Of a stretch of 64,000 nt of DNA, positions 26,673 to 34,553 are shown piece after piece (the stretch's first letter is position 1; each line of letters begins with the position of its first letter). Where the stretch lies: contig NZ_JAASAF010000002.1 in the NCBI RefSeq assembly GCF_012726195.1, forward strand, positions 379,965 to 443,964, read 5' to 3'. Made by a program: the position numbers and the translations under genes. Under the pieces are notes generated by a model. That model saw only the letters and a list, made by a program, of their open reading frames with translations, ran no database searches and had not been told where the DNA came from. The stretch comes from Rhodococcus sp. HNM0563 (lineage in GTDB: Bacteria; Actinomycetota; Actinomycetes; Mycobacteriales; Mycobacteriaceae).

Positions 26673-26678
26673 TATAGT
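26673..26678 (+). promoter_or_regulatory. -10 box of a leaderless promoter
   Basis: TATAGT ends seven bases before the ATG of the Hsp70-like gene (26686), so transcription should start at or beside the start codon. No ribosome site is present, consistent with a leaderless mRNA. No good -35 box is visible. Confidence 0.6.
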
Positions 26679-26685
26679 CGGCTTC

Positions 26686-28122
26686 ATGACTTCAGTTCTC
26701 GGTGTCTCGATGGGGGCCAGCGCTGTGCGCTTCGCAAGCCGTGATGCCGAGACGCCCGAGGGTTCGATCTTCCGATCACGCCCCATCACTGCAACTTTAG
26801 AACGCCCCGGGGAACCGGCCGGCGATTCCATCGAGTGGATGCTTGCCGAAACCAGGGAGATCGAGCAGGTAGAGGCCATCGGAGTCGCGTACCAGAACGA
26901 CGCGCAGGCCGGTGCCGTCCACGCCGCGATGACCCGGCTCGAGATCGGCCACTTCCAGTTGGTCCCCGAGGTGACGGCCGCGCTCCAGATGCTGGAGATG
27001 TCCGGACAGCTCGGTGAGAACGAGACGCTGGTGTTCTACGATCTCGGCAGCTCCGGCCTCACCGTCACCGTCGTCGACCGAAGCACCGGAAAGGTACTGA
27101 GCACCACGCGTTCGGATCAGATCAGCGGTAACCTCGTCGACCGGCTCGTCCTCGACGACCAGCTCCACCAGCAACGCTTCGAGCGGCCTGCCGATCTGGC
27201 AGCCCAGCTCGCCCTCACCGCAAGGTGTCGTGACGCGAAGGAGCAACTGTCCACCAAGGGTGCAGTGTGCATAGCGGGCGAGGGCGGCCTGTTACTGCTC
27301 TCTCAGGACAGCTTCGATTCGCTCATAGACGGTGCTGTGAAGACGTCTGCCCGCCTCACCCGCGAGGTCATCCAACGCTCGGGACGCACCCCCGATGCTG
27401 CAGTGCTGATCGGCGGTGGTGCGAACATCCCGCTGATCGCCTCGGTGATGGAGTCGTGGCTGGACCTGCCGGTGATCGTGCCCGAACAACCCGAGTTGGT
27501 AGCGGCAGAGGGCGCGGCGCTGCTGGCTCATCCCGCAGCGGTCGAGTTCGCCGACCACACACTGTCGCACACCGAGGTGCTGCCGACCGCGCTGCCCGCA
27601 CCGAGCAACGAACCCGGCAACGTCGCCGCTGTGGTCACCCATGAGACGCCACCGCCACCGCCTGCGCCGAAACGTCGCACCTTCGCGCTTGCCGGCGGTG
27701 TCGTCGCTCTCGCAGCTGCGATCGGGCTCGGCACCGTCGTGCTGCAAGACTCGGAGGGCGACGTACAACCCGCAGTCACTCAGCAGGACACGCAGCCACC
27801 GGCCGCGCGGCAAGTAGCACCGCCACAACCCGCGCCGACCTCGGAGATGATCCCGACCCCTGAAACCGCCCCGGCGGCGAGCGTCGTACCGCCTGTGGTT
27901 CCGGCACAGGCCCAGGAGCCCATCACCTACCAGCCGCAGACCCAGGTCCCGGCTCAGGCGCCCACCGCCGAGACGGAGAGTGAGAGTGCTGCGCCGCCCG
28001 CCACACCGGACGCGCCCGAACCCTCGCCGCTCATTCCCGGCCTGCCCGAGATCCAGCTTCCGACGCTCCCTCCACCGCCGACGCTTCCCTTGCCGGAACT
28101 GCCCTCGATTCCCGGATTCTGA
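26686..28122 (+). CDS. Hsp70-like ATPase-domain protein with membrane segment and proline-rich tail
   Basis: 478 residues. The first 290 resemble the actin/Hsp70 nucleotide-binding fold: VLGVSMGASAVRFA (phosphate 1 loop), LVFYDLGSSGLTVTVVD (phosphate 2) and AAVLIGGGANIPLI (adenosine site). It lacks the Hsp70 substrate-binding domain. One membrane segment follows (FALAGGVVALAAAIGLGTVV, about 345-365), then a long Pro/Ala/Gln-rich tail ending PLPELPSIPGF. The nucleotide domain would be cytoplasmic and the tail outside. This layout is seen in mycolic-acid actinobacteria; function unknown. Probably leaderless. Confidence 0.8.
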   Translation: MTSVLGVSMGASAVRFASRDAETPEGSIFRSRPITATLERPGEPAGDSIEWMLAETREIEQVEAIGVAYQNDAQAGAVHAAMTRLEIGHFQLVPEVTAALQMLEMSGQLGENETLVFYDLGSSGLTVTVVDRSTGKVLSTTRSDQISGNLVDRLVLDDQLHQQRFERPADLAAQLALTARCRDAKEQLSTKGAVCIAGEGGLLLLSQDSFDSLIDGAVKTSARLTREVIQRSGRTPDAAVLIGGGANIPLIASVMESWLDLPVIVPEQPELVAAEGAALLAHPAAVEFADHTLSHTEVLPTALPAPSNEPGNVAAVVTHETPPPPPAPKRRTFALAGGVVALAAAIGLGTVVLQDSEGDVQPAVTQQDTQPPAARQVAPPQPAPTSEMIPTPETAPAASVVPPVVPAQAQEPITYQPQTQVPAQAPTAETESESAAPPATPDAPEPSPLIPGLPEIQLPTLPPPPTLPLPELPSIPGF

Positions 28123-28437
28123 GTCTCGGACACTTGCCTGTCACTCACCCCTGCACCCGAACTCCGCTCGTCGGCATCGGCCGCTGCGGCCAGCGGGACA
28201 ACTGCCATGGTGACCAGAGTGTCGCGGATTATCGATCGCATGAAAGTTCCTGATGGTCAAGGGATGTGAGCCCTCATGATCTTGCAGGAGACCCGGCGCA
28301 ACGTAGGACCATCGGCAACGATCCGGACACTCGAAATCCCACTCCGAAGCACGAGTGCCATCGCGGATTCTCGCCAAGATGACGCGTCGGGGTAAGCCCG
28401 GCAATGCACGCAACCGCAAACTCACATAGTCTGTTCT

Positions 28438-28537
28438 GTGCCCCCGCCCCTCCCCGAACGGGGGCACAGTTCGCGCACACTCCCCCCGAGTGCGCGGACG
28501 ACCAGGGTTCCGTCGGCGCCATACGCCGACGGAACCC
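28438..28537 (+). ncRNA. 6C small RNA (two C-rich-loop hairpins plus closing stem)
   Basis: Hairpin 1: GTGCCCCCG/CGGGGGCAC (28438-28467), loop CCCCTCCCCGAA. Hairpin 2: CGCGCAC/GTGCGCG (28472-28496), loop ACTCCCCCCGA with six C. A perfect 14-bp stem GGGTTCCGTCGGCG/CGCCGACGGAACCC follows (28505-28537), probably the terminator though without a T-tract. A TAGTCT box at 28427-28432 puts the start at about 28438, right at the first stem. Two hairpins with C-run loops are the definition of 6C RNA, known in mycobacteria as B11. It should bind G-rich ribosome sites of target messages. Confidence 0.85.
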
Positions 28538-28810
28538 CTCGGGTCAGAACGATGAGGACCCCCCGGTGCAGACCTCACCGTCTTCGTCCCGTCACAGCCG
28601 TCGATCTATCACCCGCCGATACGTCGAAATGCTTTCGCAATCACTTGTATCGATGCCCTCCCCGGCAAACAATACCAATCGACCGGTATTGCTCGGTGGG
28701 TGCAGTCTACCGCATTTCCGGCGACACCTGCATCCCGTCGGACGAAAGTACCCGGACACGGTCACTGCCAGTGGAAACACTGGTGAACAGCACCCGGCAT
28801 GATCCATCGA

Positions 28811-29770
28811 TCAGGGATCGGTTGCCAGCTCGGTATCTGCCCAGATTCGAGTGCTGGCGTAGTGGTGATCGTGTCCGATCAGGTCGATGTGACGCGCTGA
28901 CAATCCGCGCTCCAGCCCCACGTGCAGCGCCTGTTCGTAGCTCACGGACTCAGTCGGTGGAGTGAGCAGCCCTTGGGCGGCAGCGACGTGGACGAGATCA
29001 TGGACGCTCGCGGGAATCCGATCGGCGACGTGGAGCATGCCCCCGCGCATCGCGTCGGGAAGCGGACGAACCGCAAGAGCGGTGGTGAGCCGGCCCACGT
29101 CGTGGCGCGAGATCACCGACTGCCTGGCGACACCGTTGTCGATCCAGACTCCGAGCGTCGACACGATATGAGCAAGCCCGGGCAGGAACCACCGGTCCCC
29201 CGGTCCGTGAACGAACCCGGGACGCAACACGAGCCCGCCGTGGTCGCGCACAAGATTCTCGGCGGCAAGACGGCTGGCACTCAGCGCCGTGACCGGGTTG
29301 GGTTCCAATTCCCCCTCACCGACGTTCCGATGCGGCCCCGGACCGTAGACGCCGATCGTGCTGAGATAGAAGATTCGATCGATGCCCTGCGCCGCAGCGG
29401 CAGCCACCAGGTTCCGGGTGCCAAGAACGTTGATCTGCTCGTACTGGGCCTCGTCGGAGCCGGTGTAGGACGCGGCGTGCACGATCACGTCGACTCCGGC
29501 AAGCGCAGCGGTGAGCGATGCCGGATCATCCAGATCGGCGGCCACCCCCGTCATTGATGGTCCTACGGGCGCCGGTGGACGGCGCGCAATCGCAGTGCAC
29601 CTGACACCCCGGGTCAGCAGCACGTCGAGCACTGCCCCACCGAGGAAACCGCTGGCACCCACCACCGCGACATGCAGTGCCGGTTCCTGGGTCGATGCAC
29701 GGTCTGCGGTTTCCTCAGGGTCGGCTGGTACCGTGCGTTTCGGGGGAGGCCGATTGTCGGAGTTCGTCAC
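28811..29770 (-). CDS. gblE: NAD-dependent epimerase/dehydratase of the gamma-butyrolactone cluster
   Basis: 320 residues from GTG 29770, chosen because AAAGG precedes it; the frame is open 12 codons further. After a polar leader, the Rossmann motif VAVVGASGFLGGAVLDVLL (about 35-53) and the region YLSTIGVYGPG mark an atypical SDR of the 3-beta-HSD/epimerase type. It is divergent from the TetR receptor with only 41 bases between starts. The trio with an AfsA homologue matches gblE-gblR-gblA of Rhodococcus jostii, where the enzyme is thought to finish or reduce the signal molecule. Confidence 0.85.
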   Translation of the reverse strand: MTNSDNRPPPKRTVPADPEETADRASTQEPALHVAVVGASGFLGGAVLDVLLTRGVRCTAIARRPPAPVGPSMTGVAADLDDPASLTAALAGVDVIVHAASYTGSDEAQYEQINVLGTRNLVAAAAAQGIDRIFYLSTIGVYGPGPHRNVGEGELEPNPVTALSASRLAAENLVRDHGGLVLRPGFVHGPGDRWFLPGLAHIVSTLGVWIDNGVARQSVISRHDVGRLTTALAVRPLPDAMRGGMLHVADRIPASVHDLVHVAAAQGLLTPPTESVSYEQALHVGLERGLSARHIDLIGHDHHYASTRIWADTELATDP

Positions 29771-29811
29771 GACTCGCCTTTCGGGATGTTTTCGAGAGAA
29801 GGACACGGGGT

Positions 29812-30468
29812 GTGGTCAGACAAGCCCGCGCGGTAGCTACGCGGCAGCAGATCGTCGTCGCAGCCGCGGCGACATTCGATCGACTGGGGTTCGAGGGTGC
29901 CAGCCTCGGGGAGATCGTGGAAGCGAGCAGTGGGCTCACCAAAGGCGCCCTGTACTTCCACTTCAAGTCGAAGGACGACCTGGCGCAGGCGGTCATGGAT
30001 CGGCAACACACCATCTCCATCGCCTCGGTGGAAGCCATCTCCGCCACCAACGCCTCGGCCCTCGAACAGATCGTCATGCTTTGCCACGAAATGGGCCGAC
30101 AGATCGTCGAGGATCCGATCGTGCGGGCGGGAATCCGGCTGACCCTCGAATTCAGTGCGAGCGCCGCACCCGGCGAGCCCGGGCCGTACCAGGACTGGAT
30201 CGAAGCCTGCCGAGTTCTCGTCGAGGAAGCGATCGCCCAGGAAGATATCCTTCCCACGATCGAGCCACCGGTGCTGGCTCGCTTTGTGATCTCCGCATTC
30301 ACCGGCGTCCAGATGGTCTCGAACGTGCTCGATCGGCGCACCGATCTCGAACAGCGCATCGACCAGATGTGGCAATTTCTGCTGCCGGGCATCGTGGTAC
30401 CCGAGCGCCGACTCGACAGCGAGAAGATTCGAGGCGCTCGTTGGGTCCACGACCCAGCGATGGCCTGA
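29812..30468 (+). CDS. gblR: TetR family gamma-butyrolactone receptor
   Basis: 218 residues from GTG 29812 with AAGGA upstream; longer in-frame starts lie inside the divergent gene. The N-terminal helix-turn-helix (RQQIVVAAAATFDRLGFEGA, then TKGALYFHFKSKDDLAQAVM) and the C-terminal domain match ArpA/ScbR-type receptors that release DNA when they bind a gamma-butyrolactone. It lies between gblE and gblA, converging with gblA (7-base gap), and probably represses both. Confidence 0.88.
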   Translation: MVRQARAVATRQQIVVAAAATFDRLGFEGASLGEIVEASSGLTKGALYFHFKSKDDLAQAVMDRQHTISIASVEAISATNASALEQIVMLCHEMGRQIVEDPIVRAGIRLTLEFSASAAPGEPGPYQDWIEACRVLVEEAIAQEDILPTIEPPVLARFVISAFTGVQMVSNVLDRRTDLEQRIDQMWQFLLPGIVVPERRLDSEKIRGARWVHDPAMA

Positions 30469-30475
30469 CCCGCGT

Positions 30476-31432
30476 CTATACACCGGACCGGGTTCCGCGC
30501 CCCGAACGTACATCGGCTGCAGAAGCCAACGTCAGCGTCGCCGAGGCCATCGACGTTCCATGCTGTTCGAATACGACATGCGCGCGCCCAGGCTCATCGT
30601 CGACGCACGAGACGACCACCTCGGCTCGACGGTCGAGTTCCACGAACCGCTGGAACTGCACGCTCATCGACACCAGATCCGCATCCGGAAGCCCGAGCTC
30701 CGCTCGCGACGCCTGACGCGCAGCTTCGAACATGAGCATGCCGGGGAGATGATCGGACGGATGGTCGAACAGCACCGGGTGGGACAGGTCGGGCAGCACC
30801 TGCCATCGCCCGCGTCGTGCCGTTGCCCCGATGACGACATCCCCGTCGACCATCATGCCCACCGCGGCCGCGTCGAGGGGCACGCCGTCGGGCACGGATC
30901 CGATCGCCCGCGGCCCGCTCTCACCCCATCGAGCGTTGTCGTACTCGACCGGGGTGAGCACCGAAGCACGGCCGTGGCCCGATCCGACTCGGCGGCCCGC
31001 GACCTCGAACGTCAGGGCAGCGCTGAGACCGGTGACGTGCGAGCCTCGTCGCCGGACATTCGACACCACAACAGTGACCGCGACCTCGGCTGCCCCCGCA
31101 CCGATCTCGAGCCGATCGGGTTCAGCGGTGATCTCGATCGTCTGCATCACGAATCGCTGACCGAGCGAGACGCGATAGCGAGTGTGTGCCAGGTAGATCA
31201 CGCTTTGCCGCAGGGTCTCCGCGAGGAGCATCGGGTCGTACCGGCCGGCCCGGCCGCGGTAGAAGCCATGCACCCGCGGCCACTGCGCGCCCAGAACGAA
31301 CCGGTCGGGTTCCGGGCCGGTGACGCAATCAGTGAGGAAAACCTCCGATACGGACTGACGATGCACATACCGTCGTGGCACCGTCGACTCGAACGACAAC
31401 ACCGAAAGATCAGCCTCCACGCTGGTAGCCAT
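30476..31432 (-). CDS. gblA: AfsA-type gamma-butyrolactone synthase
   Basis: 318 residues with two tandem hotdog-fold AfsA repeats: LGAQWPRVHGFYRG/YDPMLLAETLRQSVIYLAHT in the first and LFDHPSDHLPGMLMFEAARQ in the second. AfsA enzymes condense a beta-ketoacyl-ACP with dihydroxyacetone phosphate, the first step to A-factor-like signals. A 7-bp-arm palindrome at 31461-31486, 28 bases before the start, is a candidate operator for the receptor. Symbol follows the R. jostii homologue. Confidence 0.9.
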   Translation of the reverse strand: MATSVEADLSVLSFESTVPRRYVHRQSVSEVFLTDCVTGPEPDRFVLGAQWPRVHGFYRGRAGRYDPMLLAETLRQSVIYLAHTRYRVSLGQRFVMQTIEITAEPDRLEIGAGAAEVAVTVVVSNVRRRGSHVTGLSAALTFEVAGRRVGSGHGRASVLTPVEYDNARWGESGPRAIGSVPDGVPLDAAAVGMMVDGDVVIGATARRGRWQVLPDLSHPVLFDHPSDHLPGMLMFEAARQASRAELGLPDADLVSMSVQFQRFVELDRRAEVVVSCVDDEPGRAHVVFEQHGTSMASATLTLASAADVRSGRGTRSGV

Positions 31433-31460
31433 ACCGGACGAACTGTTTGTTACTCCGATA

Positions 31461-31486
31461 CCGTACTTATCGCACTCACAGTACGG
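31461..31486. promoter_or_regulatory. Palindrome upstream of gblA, candidate receptor operator
   Basis: CCGTACT (31461-31467) and AGTACGG (31480-31486) form perfect arms around 12 bases. The overall size fits the autoregulatory elements bound by gamma-butyrolactone receptors, but the arms do not clearly match the Streptomyces consensus. Confidence 0.4.
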
Positions 31487-31584
31487 CTCGACGTCCTCCC
31501 GGCCGTGGATGACCGGGCTTGTGTCGAAGGCAATCCCCTCCCTCGCCCGAGAACGAGCCCCTCGTCACGTGCTCGCTGCCTCGG

Positions 31585-32643
31585 CTACTCCGGGCGGACA
31601 TCCGGAACCGGCGCCGGCCGCGAACCCATGACGAGTGATTCCGCACCTGCCACACCGACCAATGATGCCGCGACGGCGCGACGCACCGGAATGAGCGGTG
31701 CAGTGCCGTGTTCCACTGTCGCACGGAATCCTTCGAGCACCACGACGGTGCCTTCTGCCATGCGATCGAAGGATTCGTCGTCCGCAACGTAGGGGCCGGG
31801 TACGCGGATCTGCTCACGCGCCAGCCCATCCGGCTGCGCCCAGCCCTCCAGACGTACTCGCACGGACCAGGCGTCTTCTCCTGTGACACGCTCCGACTCC
31901 GCCATGCCATGGGAACCGCGCACCGATACCCAACTCCAGTGGCTTCCGGTTTCGCCGGCGAGGAAACCGTGGCGGGCCACGGCCAGGGTGCCGTCGGAGA
32001 GCCTTATGGCGAGAACAACGGCGGCGGGGCGAGCGTCATCCGGTCCGATGGAAAAGGCGCTGACTTCCACCGGCCACGCTCCGGTGAGGTCGAGTAGCGG
32101 TGAGACGGTGTGCGTGCAGTACGCGGTCGGCGGTATACGGCCACGCCAATGTGTCGGGTCGCCGATCAGAGCGGCTGTGTCCTGGGGCGACAGGCTGTGC
32201 AGATAGTCGGCTTCCACCAACGTGAGTGCGCCCAGCTCACCGGAATCCACCGACTCCCGAAGCAGCCGAGTATGCGGATGGAAGACATAGTTCTCCGCGA
32301 ACGAATAGGTCGCCCTGGACCGCTCCGCTGCAGCGATGAGCCGGCGCCCCTCGTCTTCGGACGCGCAGGCCGCGGTTTCCGACAACACATGGATCCCGTG
32401 ATCCAGGAACGCGATGGCCAATTCCGCGTGCGCGTCGAAGTCGTTGGCCAGCACCACGCCGTCGAGACCGGCACCGAGCAATTCGGTCCAATCCCCGGTC
32501 GCCCGCGCCTCCGGAAACTCTGCGCGTGCGTCGGACACACGTCCGGAGTCGGCATCGCAGACCGCGATCACCTCGATGCCGATCCGGCGTGCTAATCCGG
32601 CCATGTGCAGGCCCCGCGACAGGCCTAGGATTCCGATTCGCAT
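31585..32643 (-). CDS. Gfo/Idh/MocA family NAD(P)-dependent oxidoreductase
   Basis: 352 residues. N-terminal Rossmann segment MRIGILGLSRGLHMAGLARR, cofactor strand VIAVCDAD, and DGVVLANDFDAHAELAIAFL; the usual catalytic motif EKP is replaced by SETAACASEDEGRRL, so the lysine is missing. The C-terminal sheet domain (about 125-330) is family-like. It may act on a sugar or inositol derivative. Same strand as gblA and the two split-barrel proteins upstream (46-base gap). Confidence 0.82.
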   Translation of the reverse strand: MRIGILGLSRGLHMAGLARRIGIEVIAVCDADSGRVSDARAEFPEARATGDWTELLGAGLDGVVLANDFDAHAELAIAFLDHGIHVLSETAACASEDEGRRLIAAAERSRATYSFAENYVFHPHTRLLRESVDSGELGALTLVEADYLHSLSPQDTAALIGDPTHWRGRIPPTAYCTHTVSPLLDLTGAWPVEVSAFSIGPDDARPAAVVLAIRLSDGTLAVARHGFLAGETGSHWSWVSVRGSHGMAESERVTGEDAWSVRVRLEGWAQPDGLAREQIRVPGPYVADDESFDRMAEGTVVVLEGFRATVEHGTAPLIPVRRAVAASLVGVAGAESLVMGSRPAPVPDVRPE

Positions 32644-32689
32644 GTGACAGGTATACCCACCGCACTCGATCGGGACCCGTCGTCGCGGC

Positions 32690-33091
32690 TCACGACGACC
32701 ACGACCGCCAGCTCAGCCGGTCGATGGTGATCACCGGCCCCGACGGCCGCTGCACCCGATACTGCGTGTACTTGCGGACCAGCGCGTCGAGTCCGGCCGC
32801 CCCGGAGTCCGTATCGGCATCGTGCACAGTGGCGATGCCGTCGACGCGAACCCACCACAGCTGGGACCAGTCATCGTCGTAGTGGTCTACGAGCACGCTC
32901 ACCCGAGGATTCTCTGCAATGTCGGCCAAGCGTCGCAGTTGCCGCGTCGTCTTCGGCTTGTCGTCGACACAGGTGTGGATCGTGTCGCCGTCGAGAGCGA
33001 ATACGATCGGCATCACGTGCGGCACGCCCGACCCGTCCGCTGTGGCGAGTCGGGCCACGCGGGCGTCGGCGAAGCGTCGGCGGACATCCAT
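32690..33091 (-). CDS. PPOX class F420-dependent oxidoreductase (TIGR03668 type)
   Basis: 133 residues forming a flavin/deazaflavin split barrel. It starts MDVRRRFADARVARLATADG and carries PHVMPIVFALDGD, VDDKPKTTRQLRRL, NPRVSVLVDHYDDDWSQLWW and the terminal YRVQRP, a pattern specific to a mycobacterial/actinobacterial F420-linked group. It would use F420H2 to reduce an unknown substrate. It lies 11 bases downstream of the HugZ-like gene and is probably co-translated with it. Confidence 0.85.
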   Translation of the reverse strand: MDVRRRFADARVARLATADGSGVPHVMPIVFALDGDTIHTCVDDKPKTTRQLRRLADIAENPRVSVLVDHYDDDWSQLWWVRVDGIATVHDADTDSGAAGLDALVRKYTQYRVQRPSGPVITIDRLSWRSWSS

Positions 33092-33102
33092 GATCGCACC
33101 CC

Positions 33103-33903
33103 CTACGAGGACTGCGCCGCACGTGTCAAAGCTACTGTGGCCGAACGCAACTCATCAGCAGAATCGAGCGGTGACATATACCCGGCGCGGGTCGGTGCCC
33201 GACCGCGCGGCGTGGTGACAATCAGATCCAGACCGTAGCGGTCGGCTCCGACGCACGTGGCCTCGGTGGCATCCGGGAATCCGCCGAGCTTTCGGGCCAT
33301 CGCCAGCAGCGCATCAGCATGGTCGTCGTTGAGATGCGCGATCGCGCGACCGGCCGCCGGGGTCACAGGATCGGGTAACGCCTCGGCATAGGACTCGGCG
33401 GTGGCCGAATCCATCCGTCCGTACCCGCCCACCCAGCGCACGCGCTGAACCCGAAGAACCCAGAGCGAGAAGTCGCTGAAATCGATGTAGACGCGCGCCG
33501 CAGGCACAGCAGCCAGATGCGCCTCGCGCGCGGCGGTCAGCTCCTCACCCTCCGGACGTTCGACATACCCGGCGAGGGTGATTCGAGTGCTGGCCAATGG
33601 GTCGGACTGCGGGTCCGGTGCCACGATCGCGATGCTCGCGCGTGGATCGCGCGCCAGATTGCGTCCGTGCTCGGCCATGTGCGACACGCACAACACCGGT
33701 GAGCCTCCGACGAGCCCGTACGTCACGAACGACGCCCAGGGGTCGCCCTCCTTGGTGAGGGTTGCGAGAGTACCCGTGTTCGTCGACGCGGCGACCGTCC
33801 GCGCTTCCTCGGCGGCAGAGGGCCGGGTCGCGTTCACGACCTCCGTCAACGGCGGCGGCACAGTGGGGGCGTCGCCAGGGTCTCCGTGATCCAAGTTCGT
33901 CAT
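33103..33903 (-). CDS. HugZ-like split-barrel protein with DUF2470 domain
   Basis: 266 residues. The N-terminal pyridoxamine-phosphate-oxidase-like barrel (TLATLTKEGDPWASFVTYGL, then RDPRASIAIVAPD) is followed by a DUF2470 helical domain (AIAHLNDDHADALLAMARKL). HugZ-type proteins bind or degrade heme; the DUF2470 His cluster supports that, but many homologues have no proven activity. First gene of the three-gene minus-strand group continuing to the F420 and Gfo/Idh genes. Confidence 0.85.
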   Translation of the reverse strand: MTNLDHGDPGDAPTVPPPLTEVVNATRPSAAEEARTVAASTNTGTLATLTKEGDPWASFVTYGLVGGSPVLCVSHMAEHGRNLARDPRASIAIVAPDPQSDPLASTRITLAGYVERPEGEELTAAREAHLAAVPAARVYIDFSDFSLWVLRVQRVRWVGGYGRMDSATAESYAEALPDPVTPAAGRAIAHLNDDHADALLAMARKLGGFPDATEATCVGADRYGLDLIVTTPRGRAPTRAGYMSPLDSADELRSATVALTRAAQSS

Positions 33904-34080
33904 GAAACGAGACGGTACCGAATGACAACACCCCGTTCGACGAGGTCGCCGTGTACGCCTGGTCTCGTCGTCGCCCTCGGCCGAACCTGTAACGCGAAGG
34001 CGGTCGGGTACCTCTCCAAATCGGCTACAAGATCACGATATTGCGACTACACTCACGTCGATAAAAGGGGGAAATCGCGA

Positions 34081-34467
34081 ATGAAGCTGTCATTGTTCGG
34101 ATCAGGCAAGCGGCGTAGCGAGCGATCAAAGCTCGACGCGATGCAGAGGTGGATCGAGGTCACCGACCGCTCCGTCGAGGTGAACGAGGCTCTTCGAATC
34201 TCCCTTGCATCCCGCGGAGTTCGACTGAGGGAGCGCGGCGACTACCGGATCATCGATGCGAGTTGGCCTGTAGCAGAATTGAAGTCGCTCAACGATCAGT
34301 GCGCCCTCGCTACCGAACTATGCAGTGAGAGCGAAGCCATCGCAGCCGAACTGGACGACGTCAAGCCTTCTGGGTCCAGCCAGCTGGAATCGTTCGTCGC
34401 ACTGTCGGCCGTTGTCCGACGCGCACTCGCAGAGGCGGAGCGTCGCACCCGGAACCCTCGGCCCTGA
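34081..34467 (+). CDS. Small helical protein of unknown function
   Basis: 128 residues from ATG 34081 after a GGGGGAA ribosome site. A TACACT box at 34048-34053 could be its -10. It is basic at the N-terminus (FGSGKRRSERSK) and helical throughout, with no membrane span or known motif. A hairpin terminator follows. The frame stays open upstream, but the ribosome site fixes this start. Confidence 0.65.
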   Translation: MKLSLFGSGKRRSERSKLDAMQRWIEVTDRSVEVNEALRISLASRGVRLRERGDYRIIDASWPVAELKSLNDQCALATELCSESEAIAAELDDVKPSGSSQLESFVALSAVVRRALAEAERRTRNPRP

Positions 34468-34498
34468 GCACGTCCGCGACGATCGAGCACCACCTACG

Positions 34499-34532
34499 CA
34501 GATGCACCCCTCCTCCCGAAGAGGTGCATCTG
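34499..34532. terminator. Bidirectional hairpin terminator
   Basis: CAGATGCAC (34499-34507) pairs with GTGCATCTG (34524-34532), extended by CTC/GAG across a small mismatch. It lies between the convergent small helical gene and the acyl-CoA synthetase gene. The loop contains CCTCCTCCC. Confidence 0.7.
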
Positions 34533-34553
34533 TCGTAAGGCTGTGTTCGTCGC

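Noticed and set aside
27954-28241. 95-codon minus-strand frame with a signal-peptide-like N-terminus and AGGAA upstream
   Set aside because: More than half lies antisense to the proline-rich tail of the Hsp70-like gene and reads as low-complexity Gly/Ser; possible but not convincing.
30560-31792. 410-codon plus-strand open frame opposite gblA
   Set aside because: Antisense shadow of the AfsA-type gene.
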